Positions 18,898 to 29,262 of a stretch of 64,000 bases of DNA are shown in pieces. The notes under the pieces were generated by a model. The model was not told where the DNA came from. It was given only the letters and a program-made list of their open reading frames with translations, and ran no database searches. The translations under genes were made by a program, and so were the position numbers. The stretch spans positions 1 through 64,000 of the forward strand of contig CANQRH010000002.1 of the NCBI GenBank assembly GCA_947626225.1. The letters are read 5' to 3'. Positions within the stretch are counted from its first letter, which is position 1, and every line of letters begins with the position of its first letter. This stretch comes from Candidatus Gastranaerophilales bacterium. GTDB lineage: Bacteria; Cyanobacteriota; Vampirovibrionia; Gastranaerophilales; Gastranaerophilaceae.

Positions 18898-20634
18898 TTA
18901 TTTCAAATTATTTTTTATATTTTGAATAAGAATTTTTACCGCTTGTTCGGGCGTATATTTTTCCTGTTCACCCGTTTCACGTACTTTATATTCAACAAGC
19001 CCTTCTGTTATTGTTTTGCCAACGGTTACTCTGTAGGGAAAGCCTATTAAATCGGCATCTTTAAATTTTACCCCCGCGCGTTCGTCTCTGTCGTCAAGTA
19101 CAACTTCAATACCAGCATTAAGCAAATCTTCATAAATTTTTTGAGCGGTATGCATTTGCAGCTCATCGTTAATGTTTACGGGAACAATCACTGCATGATA
19201 CGGCGCAATTGATACCGGCCACTTGATGCCGTATTCATCATAATGCGCTTCAACCGCTGCGGCTGCGGTTCTTGAAATACCGATACCGTAACACCCCATT
19301 ATATAAGGATGAGTTTTTCCTTCAATATCCGTATAAACAGCGTTCATTGGTTTTGAATATTTTGTGCCGAGCTTGAATATATTTCCGACCTCTATTCCTT
19401 TTGTTACGTATAACGGTTTTCCGCATTGGGGACAAAGTTCACCCTGCTGAACCAATCTTATATCGGCATAATTCAATTCAATGCCTAAATCAGAAAGATT
19501 TGCTCCGACAAGGTGTTTATCGGTTTGATTAATGCCGACAACAAAGTTTTTCATATCACGTACGGTTTCATCGGCAATAATTTTTATTCCGTTCATACCT
19601 TTCGGCCCGATAAAGCCGGGAACCGCGTCAAATCCTTTTTCGCTCATCAATTCCGCGATTTCCGCCGATGAAGCTATTCTGATATCAACACCGCTCACTG
19701 CATTCATAAGCTTTGTTTCTTCAACCGCTTTATCCGCTCTAATCAATGCTATAACGGGCTTTTTATCCGCGATATAAACGAGCGATTTCAAAATCAAAGT
19801 TGAAGGTATTTTCAAAAATTCACAGAGTTCTTCAATCGAATGAGTATTAGGGGTATCAACTATTTTTGTTTCATTGAAAAATTCTTTTCTGTCAACTTCT
19901 CTGTCTGCAAGTTTTGATACCGCATGGTTTGAATTAGCCGAATAATCGCAGGAATTGCAATAGAAAACATCGTTTTCACCCGCATCGGTGTCGGTAATTA
20001 CCATAAATTCGTGGGAAACGCTTCCGCCGATTGCACCGGAATCTGATTGAACCATTTTGGTTTCAAGTCCGCATCTGTCAAATATTCTTTTGTATGCCTG
20101 AGCCATATTTTTGTATTCTTTATCAAGTCCGGCTTCATCAATATCAAAACTGTAGGCATCTTTCATAATAAATTCTCTGCCTCTCAAAAGCCCGTATCTC
20201 GGTCTTATTTCATCTCTGAATTTTGATTGTATCTGATAAAGGTTTACGGGAAGCTGTTTGTAAGATTTGAGGCTGTCACGTGCAACGGAAGTTATAATTT
20301 CTTCATGTGTTGGCCCTAAGCACATATCACGATCGTGGCGGTCTTTTAATCTCATTAGTTCTTTTCCGTAGACTTCCCACCTGCCGGATTCTTCCCATAA
20401 TTCCTTAGGCTGAACAAACGGCATCAAAAGCTCCTGAGCGCCGGCTCTGTCCATTTCTTCACGAACAATATTTTCAATCTTTTTTAACACGCGCCACATC
20501 AAAGGCATAAATGTATAAATTCCGGGTGCCAGTTTTTTTATATAGCCTGCTCTGCCGAGCATTTTATGAGAAATTACTTCCGCATCCGAAGGGTATTCTC
20601 TCAAAGTCTGTACAAACATCTTAGACATTTTCAT
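18898..20634 (-). CDS. proS: prolyl-tRNA synthetase
   Basis: PGIYTFMPLMWRVLKKIENIVREEMDRAGAQELLMP and YbaK-like editing insertion. Confidence 0.96.
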   Translation of the reverse strand: MKMSKMFVQTLREYPSDAEVISHKMLGRAGYIKKLAPGIYTFMPLMWRVLKKIENIVREEMDRAGAQELLMPFVQPKELWEESGRWEVYGKELMRLKDRHDRDMCLGPTHEEIITSVARDSLKSYKQLPVNLYQIQSKFRDEIRPRYGLLRGREFIMKDAYSFDIDEAGLDKEYKNMAQAYKRIFDRCGLETKMVQSDSGAIGGSVSHEFMVITDTDAGENDVFYCNSCDYSANSNHAVSKLADREVDRKEFFNETKIVDTPNTHSIEELCEFLKIPSTLILKSLVYIADKKPVIALIRADKAVEETKLMNAVSGVDIRIASSAEIAELMSEKGFDAVPGFIGPKGMNGIKIIADETVRDMKNFVVGINQTDKHLVGANLSDLGIELNYADIRLVQQGELCPQCGKPLYVTKGIEVGNIFKLGTKYSKPMNAVYTDIEGKTHPYIMGCYGIGISRTAAAAVEAHYDEYGIKWPVSIAPYHAVIVPVNINDELQMHTAQKIYEDLLNAGIEVVLDDRDERAGVKFKDADLIGFPYRVTVGKTITEGLVEYKVRETGEQEKYTPEQAVKILIQNIKNNLK

Positions 20635-20667
20635 AAGTTCATAATCCTCTTTTCTGCGATTATTTTA

Positions 20668-21600
20668 TCATGAAAAATTCAGAAACTCATCCATTTCTTT
20701 TTTCAAAAGTTTCGGAGAAATACTGAGAGTGGTATTATGTTTCAGAGCTTCGGTCATATATTTAATATAATTTTCGTTTGAACCGCCGAGTTTGTGCAGG
20801 CGGGCAAAAATATAGTATAAATCACCTTCATCCGGACAGTTCTCTATTGCCTTTTCAATTATCGGAATTGCATCTTTTCCTTCTTTGGCAAGAATTTTTG
20901 CATAAATTTTGTAAGCTTCGACATCTTTCGGATTGAGTTCAAGAGTTTTTTCAAGATTTTGAACGGCTGAATTCAGATTTCCTTCTTCGTAATCAATTGA
21001 TGCGAGATTGTAATATGCCCAGCTGTAATCGGGAGAAATTTCGAGGACTTTGTTGAATTTCTCTCTTGCGCCTTGTATATCTCCCTGTTCTTTTAAAATG
21101 TTTCCGAGGTAAAAATGTGCATATATATCTTCATCGTTCAAATCGATTGTTCGTTGAAGATAGTATTTTGCTCCGTCAAATTTTCCTTCTTTAAAATAGC
21201 AGTATCCGATTGAAAAATAAGAATTTGAATCGTTGTTATCTTTTTCCAGCACGTGTTCAAAACATTCTACCGCTGTTTCATACATTTTTTTATCCGCATA
21301 CAAAAGCCCGAGATTGTAATAAGTATCGGCTTCATCAGGATTCAACTCAAGCGATTTTTTGTATGCTTCTATTGCTTTGTCGGGATTTTTAAGCTTTTCA
21401 TAAATTATTCCGAGGTTGTAAAAAATTCCGCTGTCTTTGTCATAAATTTTGGAAAGATATAAAAAATGTTTTAAAGCTTCTTCGGGAAAATTGCACTCTG
21501 ACAGCAATGATGCAAGCTCACGTCTTGTTTGAAAATCCGTTTGATTTTCTTTTAAAATATTTTGCAGTTCCTGAATTTTATCAATCTTCGACATACTCAC
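20668..21600 (-). CDS. tetratricopeptide repeat protein
   Basis: Many consecutive TPR units (e.g. ADTYYNLGLLYADKKMYETAVECFEHVLEKD). Confidence 0.88.
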   Translation of the reverse strand: MSMSKIDKIQELQNILKENQTDFQTRRELASLLSECNFPEEALKHFLYLSKIYDKDSGIFYNLGIIYEKLKNPDKAIEAYKKSLELNPDEADTYYNLGLLYADKKMYETAVECFEHVLEKDNNDSNSYFSIGYCYFKEGKFDGAKYYLQRTIDLNDEDIYAHFYLGNILKEQGDIQGAREKFNKVLEISPDYSWAYYNLASIDYEEGNLNSAVQNLEKTLELNPKDVEAYKIYAKILAKEGKDAIPIIEKAIENCPDEGDLYYIFARLHKLGGSNENYIKYMTEALKHNTTLSISPKLLKKEMDEFLNFS

Positions 21601-21673
21601 AGTATATAAGTTTTGTAATATTATTGCAAAATTGTTAAATTATAATATAATTTTTATAAAAAGGAGAGAGATT

Positions 21674-22348
21674 ATGAGAATTTTAACAATATTATTGTCA
21701 CTGTTTTTATTTGCGCAGACCGTTTCGGCGGCTCCGTTTAATGCAAATGCCAAAACAAAAAGAATTCCGGCGGGAACGGAATTTAAACTTCAGCTTACAA
21801 ATCCGGTTACTTCTTTTTTGACATCTGAAGGTGCTGATTTTACGGCTATTTTGATAAACGAACAAACTGCGGATTCCGATGTTATATTGCCTGCGGGTTC
21901 TTTAGTACGCGGAACAATAAAGAAAATTGAGGCACCGAGAAGGTTTTCCAAAGGTGCTGTTGTATACCTTGATTTTGACCACATAGTCACCCCTAACGGC
22001 AGACAGGTGCCTTTGTCCATGTCCGTTGTCGGCAGAACCGATTTGACTTATGACGGCGGTATTGCAGGTTCGCAAGGTTATAAATATGAGCTTATTCAAA
22101 ATTGGCAAACTACAAAAGATATAACAAAAACTTCCACCGAATGGGGAGGAGATGTATTTGATGATGTTCCCGTTGCGGATCAAATTATGACCGGTGTCGG
22201 AGCTTTAGGCGGGGCAATAGGCGGCGGAGCTTATTATGTTTATGATTTCTTTGCCGATATGATTAAAAAAGGTAAAGACGTAAATCTTAACAAAGGCGAA
22301 GTTCTTAACGTAATACTCGTTGATCCTATTGATGTACCGGTAATTTAA
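21674..22348 (+). CDS. secreted hypothetical protein
   Basis: Signal peptide MRILTILLSLFLFAQTVSAA preceded by AGGAGAGAG; beta-rich body. Confidence 0.65.
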   Translation: MRILTILLSLFLFAQTVSAAPFNANAKTKRIPAGTEFKLQLTNPVTSFLTSEGADFTAILINEQTADSDVILPAGSLVRGTIKKIEAPRRFSKGAVVYLDFDHIVTPNGRQVPLSMSVVGRTDLTYDGGIAGSQGYKYELIQNWQTTKDITKTSTEWGGDVFDDVPVADQIMTGVGALGGAIGGGAYYVYDFFADMIKKGKDVNLNKGEVLNVILVDPIDVPVI

Positions 22349-24114
22349 GAGCCAACACGGTTTCTGCCGTTGTTCTTGGCATCGTATAACCTTTTATCGG
22401 CCGATTCAATTATTGACGACGCATCTTCACCGTCATACGGGAAGGTGGATACTCCCAAACTTATGGTTACACCTGTTTCACGCCCGCCTGAAAGTTGAAA
22501 TTTTTTGTTCGCTACTCTTTCGCAGATTTTTACTGCAGTGGAATATGCTTCATCTTTAGGGGTGTTCGGAAGAATTATGCTCATTTCTTCTCCGCCGTAT
22601 CTGCATACTATATCGGTTGCACGAACATTTTTCTTTAATGTCTGGGCTACCTGATATAATACGGCATCGCCGTTCTGATGCCCGAAATTATCGTTAAACT
22701 TTTTGAAGAAATCTATGTCAATTATTATCAATGAAAAATTCGTATTGTAACGTTTGCAATTTTCGACCTGCATTCTGATTTGTTCCTGAAAATACCTGTG
22801 GTTGTACAATCCCGTCAGACCGTCCGTTGTCGCAAGCATGTATTGATGTTCAAAGTCGCGCGATTTAATAATATATTTTATTATAAATGTAACGGTAAAG
22901 GCGAAAATTGTGAATATAAGCGGATACACAACTTCCATCCAAATATTTCCGAATCTCATGGCATAATAAGAAACCAAAAGGTAGACAAAATATATTGAAA
23001 ATGACATCAAAGATGCCGTGTATACCGACTGAATACGTCCCGCAACCGAAGCTACAAGCAGAGCAAGAAGTATACTGACGGCTATAGTGTATCCTTTATC
23101 CGCTTTTCTTATAAAATTGTTGTCGATAATGTTGTTAACGTAAGTCGCCTGAACTTCAACACCGGGGTAAACCTTTCCCGTCGGTACGGTTTTGATGTCG
23201 AACAGACTTGATGTTGTGGTTCCGAAATAAATAATTTTATCTTTAAAATCCGTATCAATATGCATTTTTCCGCCGTCAACGGCTTTGATAAGCTGAAACA
23301 TCGGTATGTGTTCATAAGTTCCCGCCGGACCGTACCAGTTTAATATTGCACTGCCGTCTTTATCCAGATATATTTTTCTGTCTGAAATCTTAAAAAATCC
23401 GTGTTTATCTATTTCAAAATTTTGCTTGTTTTCGCCTAGATAACTCAAACCGACTTTTAAAGCCAGCTGCGGATAAAATTCTCCTTTATACTTAACAATA
23501 ACAGGCATCTTTCTTAAAATTCCGTCATCGGCGCGGGATACATTTATAAAGCCTATGTTTGAGGTGGCATCGATTATGCCTTGAAGTATTTTTCTGCAAT
23601 TTGTAAATGTAAGACCGTCAAAATTAATATTTGATTTATTTTCTATCTTTAAAGCCAGTTTTGCAGGCATCTGCGGAGACGGACGCAAGTCCTCGGACTG
23701 ATTGTCCAGATTCATTGAGGTAAATACATTTGAATATTTTTTAAAAACTCCGGCAAGTGCATCATCCGCCTGACTTTCGCTTTTTAAAGATTTTACAAAC
23801 ATCAAATCAAAGGCTATTGCTCTGGGATTTTGTTTTTCAAGATAATTTATGATTTTTGAATATATATCACGCGGCATAGGCCATTCGCCGTAATTGTCCA
23901 AAATATATTCATATGTTGCATCATCTATTGCAACTATTACGATATCTTTGTTCGGCTTTTTGCTTCCGTTGTTAACCATAATGCTTTGACGCAGGTCAAA
24001 AGTTCTGTTTTCTACGGATTCAATAAAAGAATTTAAATTTGCGTTTTTAAGAATTAAAAATGCAAATACTACAAATAAAGCCAGCTCAAAACCATATAAA
24101 ATCTTCTTAAACAT
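22345..24114 (-). CDS. CHASE2-domain diguanylate cyclase
   Basis: CHASE2-like extracytoplasmic region, three TM segments, GGDEF domain with GGEEM active site and RATD I-site five residues upstream. Confidence 0.88.
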   Translation of the reverse strand: MFKKILYGFELALFVVFAFLILKNANLNSFIESVENRTFDLRQSIMVNNGSKKPNKDIVIVAIDDATYEYILDNYGEWPMPRDIYSKIINYLEKQNPRAIAFDLMFVKSLKSESQADDALAGVFKKYSNVFTSMNLDNQSEDLRPSPQMPAKLALKIENKSNINFDGLTFTNCRKILQGIIDATSNIGFINVSRADDGILRKMPVIVKYKGEFYPQLALKVGLSYLGENKQNFEIDKHGFFKISDRKIYLDKDGSAILNWYGPAGTYEHIPMFQLIKAVDGGKMHIDTDFKDKIIYFGTTTSSLFDIKTVPTGKVYPGVEVQATYVNNIIDNNFIRKADKGYTIAVSILLALLVASVAGRIQSVYTASLMSFSIYFVYLLVSYYAMRFGNIWMEVVYPLIFTIFAFTVTFIIKYIIKSRDFEHQYMLATTDGLTGLYNHRYFQEQIRMQVENCKRYNTNFSLIIIDIDFFKKFNDNFGHQNGDAVLYQVAQTLKKNVRATDIVCRYGGEEMSIILPNTPKDEAYSTAVKICERVANKKFQLSGGRETGVTISLGVSTFPYDGEDASSIIESADKRLYDAKNNGRNRVGS

Positions 24115-24149
24115 AACTAAAGTATAATTGATAAAGTCTGTTTTTGCAA

Positions 24150-24305
24150 CTAAGATTTTACGGCTTTTTTAGGATTATAATGAAAATTTTTCAGCAGAAA
24201 TTGTTTTTCAAGTATAAAATTATTTAATTTTAGAATTTCCGTGGAGTATGAGAGTTCATCGGGGTTCTGTAAATATTTAAGTAAACATTGTTCATGCAGA
24301 TTCAT
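24150..24305 (-). CDS. small 51-aa hypothetical protein (not in the ORF track)
   Basis: Minus-strand ATG 24305 with AAGGTG upstream: MNLHEQCLLKYLQNPDELSYSTEILKLNNFILEKQFLLKNFHYNPKKAVKS. Confidence 0.4.
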   Translation of the reverse strand: MNLHEQCLLKYLQNPDELSYSTEILKLNNFILEKQFLLKNFHYNPKKAVKS

Positions 24306-24460
24306 AAATCACCTTAATTCATCGGATAACTGTTTTATTATTACAAATTTTAACTTTTTTAACATCAAACAAATGCATGAACTTGCACTTTTTTATTTAT
24401 GTATTATCATATAATCGGTCGAAATAATTATCAAGTTTGGAATCTTGAAAAGAGGTAAAT

Positions 24461-24664
24461 ATGAAAGACGGAATACATCCCGATTATAAGAAAACAGTAA
24501 TCAAATGTGTATGCGGTAACGAAATTGAAACCGGTTCGGTATCTGACAACATAACCGTTGAAATCTGTAATCATTGCCACCCGTTTTATACAGGTCAGCA
24601 GAAGATTTTAGACTCGGAAGGTCGTGTTGAAAGATTTAATAAACGTTACGGCAAAAAAGCATAG
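24461..24664 (+). CDS. rpmE: 50S ribosomal protein L31
   Basis: [26 protein letters not shown]...[29 protein letters not shown]. Confidence 0.96.
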   Translation: MKDGIHPDYKKTVIKCVCGNEIETGSVSDNITVEICNHCHPFYTGQQKILDSEGRVERFNKRYGKKA

Positions 24665-24694
24665 AAAAAAGGAAGGTTCCCTTCCTTTTTTTTA
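24665..24694 (+). terminator. rpmE terminator
   Basis: AAAAAAGGAAGGttcCCTTCCTTTTTTTT. Confidence 0.85.
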
Positions 24695-24704
24695 TATATG
24701 TTAT

Positions 24705-24734
24705 AAAAAAAGCCTCTTTTCAGAGGCTTTTTTT
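24705..24734 (-). terminator. terminator (bidirectional-looking)
   Basis: AAAAAAAGCCTCTtttcAGAGGCTTTTTTT at the end of the minus-strand gene. Confidence 0.8.
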
Positions 24735-24936
24735 AATTGTTACTCAGAACAAGTCTGAATGTTGCAAGATTTTTTATCGACAGCATTGTATGTTTGTTAT
24801 GCTGATTGTCCGCTATATTAAAAATTCTTATAATACGCTGAATTTCTTCCAAGTCTTTTCTGGTTTCAATTCTGTAAACATTTTGAATAGGATCGGAAAC
24901 TACTGACATCATCGTATTCAATTCTTGTTCTTTCAT
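24733..24936 (-). CDS. small hypothetical protein
   Basis: 67 aa from ATG 24936, with an A/G-rich SD-like stretch (GGAAAGAGGA) upstream; ORF track starts at 25008. Confidence 0.55.
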   Translation of the reverse strand: MKEQELNTMMSVVSDPIQNVYRIETRKDLEEIQRIIRIFNIADNQHNKHTMLSIKNLATFRLVLSNN

Positions 24937-25030
24937 ATAAATCCTCTTTCCTGTATATTTATATAAAGGATTTTTTTTCGTAAGAATTGCTTTTTTTATT
25001 AAAATCAAGTTAATATTTGTTTACAAATAA

Positions 25031-25789
25031 TTAATTAAGTTCCCGTTTAGCCTGTTTCCACAGTGCGTCAAATTCTTCAAACGAGTAATCTTCAAGCGGT
25101 TTTAGCGCTAATTCTTCCATTTTTCTAAATCTTGCCATGAATTTTTTGTTTGATTTTAAAAGAGCCTGCTCGGCATCAATTCCGTGCCGGAGTGCAAGAT
25201 TTACAACGGCAAAAAGTATATCTCCCATTTCTTCCTGCTTATGATGTTCGCTTTCAGCTTCCTTAAATTCGTCAAATTCGGAAAAAATGCATTCATATAA
25301 GGATTTTTCATTCGGCCATTCAAAACCTGTTTTTACCGCACGCTTGCTGATTTTCTGTGCGCTCATTAATGCCGATTGGGATTTGGAAATCCCGTCCATG
25401 GCGGATTTTCGGTCTTTCTTCTCTTCTTTTTTTAATTTATCCCAATTATTGATAATATCATCGGTTGAATTAACTTTTACATGACCGAATACATGCGGGT
25501 GACGATGTATAAGCTTTTCATTAAGCATTTTTGCTACATCATCAATGTTAAATTGTCCTTCATCATCGGCAATTTGTGAGTGAAGCAGAACCTGTAAAAG
25601 TACATCGCCCAGTTCTTCTTTCAGGTTGTTTATGTCGCCGGAATCTATTGCATCAACAGCTTCATAGGCTTCTTCAAGCATGTTGGGGCGTAATGTTTCA
25701 TGTGTTTGTGCTCTGTCCCATTCGCAGCCTCCCGGTGAACGTAAAATTCTTATTGTTTCTATTAATTTTTCCAAATTTTCGTGCTTCAC
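25031..25789 (-). CDS. mazG: nucleoside triphosphate pyrophosphohydrolase MazG
   Basis: LRSPGGCEWDRAQTHETLRPNMLEEAYEAVDAID, LKEELGDVLLQVLLHSQIA; two MazG domains. Confidence 0.95.
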   Translation of the reverse strand: MKHENLEKLIETIRILRSPGGCEWDRAQTHETLRPNMLEEAYEAVDAIDSGDINNLKEELGDVLLQVLLHSQIADDEGQFNIDDVAKMLNEKLIHRHPHVFGHVKVNSTDDIINNWDKLKKEEKKDRKSAMDGISKSQSALMSAQKISKRAVKTGFEWPNEKSLYECIFSEFDEFKEAESEHHKQEEMGDILFAVVNLALRHGIDAEQALLKSNKKFMARFRKMEELALKPLEDYSFEEFDALWKQAKRELN

Positions 25790-25910
25790 GTTAAAATTTT
25801 ACAACTAAAGTATGGAAAATTCAAACAATAATACATCAAAAGGTGGAGCCAATTATAATACCCTGATGATATCCTTAATAAGTCAAACAGTTAAACGAAA
25901 GGATATTAAT

Positions 25911-26417
25911 ATGGCAAATTTATCTATTCCTGCTATTCGTCAGCGCTTGTTTAACACAAGCAAAAACGAAACTTCAACACAGAGAAGTACAAACCCCTTT
26001 GCGGCATCATCATTCAAAGGTAATGTTTTGACCGCAGATGTTTTTGAATCTTCGGCTAAGAAAAACGCTCAGCCCGTATTTACCGGTAAATTGAAGGCAA
26101 GTGCTCTTGTCGGCTCTATTTCGGGTATCGGTGAAAGATTCCAAAATATGGTTAAATCCGTTACCGAATTTGGTATGAGAATTAAAGATAGTGTTGTTAA
26201 CGGCTGGAATAAATTAAATGATATAGAAATTTCATTTGCTCCGGCAAAAGAAAAATTAACCGGCGCATATAACTCCATGAAAGAACTCCTCGGAACTTCT
26301 GTTTCCGATTTGTTGACAACGGGAGTCAGTGCTAAATCGGTTGCAAAAATGGAAGATATGACATCAGCAAGACAGTTAATGCAGGATGCAGTTACGGCTT
26401 GGGAAGCTGCAGTATAA
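25911..26417 (+). CDS. hypothetical protein with FKG/FTG motifs
   Basis: ATG 25911 with AAAGGA upstream; PFAASSFKGNVLTADVF and AQPVFTGKLKASA. Confidence 0.6.
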   Translation: MANLSIPAIRQRLFNTSKNETSTQRSTNPFAASSFKGNVLTADVFESSAKKNAQPVFTGKLKASALVGSISGIGERFQNMVKSVTEFGMRIKDSVVNGWNKLNDIEISFAPAKEKLTGAYNSMKELLGTSVSDLLTTGVSAKSVAKMEDMTSARQLMQDAVTAWEAAV

Positions 26418-26427
26418 AGGAGGAAAT

Positions 26428-26799
26428 ATGACGGATAAAAAAATTGTAAAAAATGTATCTAATATTATAGAAGGTTTGGGTTTGAATCCCAACTCGGAAT
26501 CTATTTCGATTCTTGAAGATATAGGAACAAATTCAAAAGTTGATGCTATCAGAGAAATGACTTCAAAGGCTCTTGTAAGAAAAAATTCTCATGACGCTTT
26601 AAAAGTCGTTATTACAAACAAAGGCAAAGGTATCAACGATATGTCAACGGTTGTTGCAATGAGTACTATAAATGAATTGTTGTCACTGTCTGACAAAGCG
26701 GAAGCCGTAAAAATTTTGACCGATACCGCGGAAATGCATTCTGATGAAGAAGTCAGAGATAATGCCCGTTCGGTAAAAGCTTTGATGGCTTTATCATAA
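26428..26799 (+). CDS. hypothetical HEAT-like helical protein
   Basis: ATG 26428 preceded by AAGGAGG; predicted helical repeats; immediately downstream of the FKG protein. Confidence 0.6.
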   Translation: MTDKKIVKNVSNIIEGLGLNPNSESISILEDIGTNSKVDAIREMTSKALVRKNSHDALKVVITNKGKGINDMSTVVAMSTINELLSLSDKAEAVKILTDTAEMHSDEEVRDNARSVKALMALS

Positions 26800-26820
26800 A
26801 TTTGCCGATTTTATATATAA

Positions 26821-26853
26821 AAAAAGACACATTTTATAATGTGTCTTTTTTCT
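26821..26853. terminator. bidirectional terminator between convergent genes
   Basis: AAAAAGACACATTttatAATGTGTCTTTTTT. Confidence 0.85.
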
Positions 26854-27733
26854 GTTTTATAGTTTCGATATCTTTTTGTATTTGTTTTTTCAGCTGTGAA
26901 AGCGATGAAAATTTCTTTTCCGGACGTATCATTTTTTCAAATTTTACATTAAGATTTTTCCCGTAAATATCTTCGTCAAAATTCAATATATGTACCTCTA
27001 AGACGGCGTTTGAACCGTTTATTGTCGGACGTATACCGAAATTTGCAACTCCTTTGCCAAAATTAGTTTCAACGCCGTAAGCGCCGTAGGGAAGTTCTAT
27101 AAGTTCGGGCGGATAATTTATGTTTGCGGTTTTAAAGCCTATAGTTCTGCCGATTTTGTTGCCTTCCGTTACTTTACCGCTTACGGAAAAATCATCACCG
27201 AGCATTGAATTTGCCTTTTCCGTTCTGCCCTCGGAAATAAGTTTTCTTATGCCGGTGCTGTTTATAATTTCATTTCCAAGCTTTTGCGGCGGAATTTCAA
27301 AGTATTCATATCCGTATTTTTTTGAGTTTTCCCGCAAAAATTTTGCGTTCCCCGATTTATTTGCTCCGAAATTGTGATTCCAGCCGGTCGAAATTGATAC
27401 CGGAGTAAAATAATTTATCAGAACATCTTTCAGATATTCCTGCCCCGTTAAGCCCGATAAGCTTTCAAAATCAAGTTCATAAATGTAGTCAACACCCAAG
27501 GATTTAATTCTTTTTTCGCGTTCTTTGCGTGTAAGTATGTACTTCGGACAAACTCCCCAGAAATAGCAGCATGGGTGGTCATAAAATGTGATTACCGCGG
27601 ATTTTGTATTATTTTGTTTTGCATAATCCACGGCAGACTTAATGACCGCTCTGTGTCCCAGATGTACTCCGTCAAAGAAGCCGAGTGCAACGGATATATT
27701 TTTATTCGGTTTGAGTTCCTTAAAAATCTGCAT
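26834..27733 (-). CDS. ribF: bifunctional riboflavin kinase/FAD synthetase
   Basis: VALGFFDGVHLGHRAVI, GWNHNFGANKSGN, ANINYPPELIELPYGAYGV. Confidence 0.93.
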   Translation of the reverse strand: MQIFKELKPNKNISVALGFFDGVHLGHRAVIKSAVDYAKQNNTKSAVITFYDHPCCYFWGVCPKYILTRKEREKRIKSLGVDYIYELDFESLSGLTGQEYLKDVLINYFTPVSISTGWNHNFGANKSGNAKFLRENSKKYGYEYFEIPPQKLGNEIINSTGIRKLISEGRTEKANSMLGDDFSVSGKVTEGNKIGRTIGFKTANINYPPELIELPYGAYGVETNFGKGVANFGIRPTINGSNAVLEVHILNFDEDIYGKNLNVKFEKMIRPEKKFSSLSQLKKQIQKDIETIKQKKDTL

Positions 27734-27740
27734 AATTTTA

Positions 27741-29147
27741 TTATATCCCAATAATTATTTCCTGTTCGTTTGTGTATGTTACATAACCTAAATTTGCTTT
27801 GGGCGGTTTTTTAAGATGTTTGCGTTTTGTGTAAATTACGCTGACTTTGGAAGAATCTTTGCCTTTTGAATACTCTTTTGCAAGTTTTGCACATTCATAA
27901 ATGATTCGGTCGGAAGGATTTGAGCATTTTAAAAGTACATGCGAGCCTGCACAGTCCTTTGTATGAAACCAATAATCTTCATCTTTTGAAAGCTTTGATA
28001 CAATGTAATCGTTTTGTCTGTTATTGCGGCCTACATAGACTTTGAAGCCTTCAATCTCTGATTCGTCAGGCACTATTGAAGCTTTTTCTTTTGTTTTAAC
28101 GACTTTTTGCGGTTCAAGCTCGTTCATAATTTCTTTTAACTCATCAGTGCCTTCGGCAATTTCCGCCGAATATAAAACCTGTTGTAAATAATCATTTTCC
28201 GCTTTAATTGTATCTGAAAGCTCAAGGAATTTTGAATATGCGGTTTTTCCCTTGTTATAAAGCTTAAAATATCTTGATGCATTTTCTTTCAAAGTCTTTG
28301 TTTCATCAAGTTCAATCGTTAATTCTCTGTTATTTTCATAGTCAAAAACGGTAATTGATTTCGTATAATCCTTATTATTGTACAAATTAGCCGTTATTAA
28401 ATCACCGAAAAGCCTGTATTTATCCGCTTTTTCTTTTGTTAAACCCTGTTTTTCAATTTTTAAAAGTGTATTTTTGTTTTTCTTTAATCTGCCGTTAACG
28501 GTTTGAATAATAGTGTTTTGAAGCTTTTTAAATCGGTTTTCAAAAATTATCCCTGCATAATATTCATCAATTTTGTAATTTATATCGGGAGTTTCAAACC
28601 CGGCTTTATGCCATACTGACGGTCGATTGGAAGGATATGTATATGGAAGTCCTCCTGCCATTTCGCGTTCTCTGCTTTTTTCTTCTCCGACATTGTGTGC
28701 ACAACCGAGAATTACGTTTGTATCGAAGTTGTAAAGTACTATATTGGAATATTTTCCCATCAGTTCAACGGCAAGACAAAGATAAATTTTTTCCGAAAGT
28801 TCGTTATAAGTTTCTATATAAAATTCAACTATACGTTCAAATTCAGGCTGATTAACTTTTGAAATCAGTGCATTTTCCAAATATTTTCTTAAAAGCATGC
28901 AAAACATCGGCGGTTTTGCCGGAATTTCAAGTCCGCGTTTTTCTTCGGTTTCTTTGCTCATAAAACTTATATGATAAAATTGCGGATCAATGTTAACGTA
29001 CAGCTTTTTTGTCTGCGATTTATTCCTCAAAGACAGTATCAAATCCCGCCTTGTCGGTTGTTGTATTTTTTGAATACGCGCACCGGTGAGAAACTCCGCG
29101 TTTTCTAAAAGCCATAGTTTCAAAGTTGAACTGTCAAAATTAATCAT
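27741..29147 (-). CDS. rqcH: NFACT-family (RqcH/FbpA-like) protein
   Basis: GARIQKIQQPTRRDLILSLR N-terminus; C-terminal NFACT-R region VYVGRNNRQNDYIVSKLSKDEDYWFHTKDCAGSHVLLK. Confidence 0.85.
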   Translation of the reverse strand: MINFDSSTLKLWLLENAEFLTGARIQKIQQPTRRDLILSLRNKSQTKKLYVNIDPQFYHISFMSKETEEKRGLEIPAKPPMFCMLLRKYLENALISKVNQPEFERIVEFYIETYNELSEKIYLCLAVELMGKYSNIVLYNFDTNVILGCAHNVGEEKSREREMAGGLPYTYPSNRPSVWHKAGFETPDINYKIDEYYAGIIFENRFKKLQNTIIQTVNGRLKKNKNTLLKIEKQGLTKEKADKYRLFGDLITANLYNNKDYTKSITVFDYENNRELTIELDETKTLKENASRYFKLYNKGKTAYSKFLELSDTIKAENDYLQQVLYSAEIAEGTDELKEIMNELEPQKVVKTKEKASIVPDESEIEGFKVYVGRNNRQNDYIVSKLSKDEDYWFHTKDCAGSHVLLKCSNPSDRIIYECAKLAKEYSKGKDSSKVSVIYTKRKHLKKPPKANLGYVTYTNEQEIIIGI

Positions 29148-29262
29148 AAAATTATTTTACTACAGACAAATCCGCTTTACTAAAATCAAAAGGTAAATCC
29201 GTTCTCATAACATTGACTATTCTTAAAAAATATATTAGAATATGTTTTGTGGGAGAATTAAT

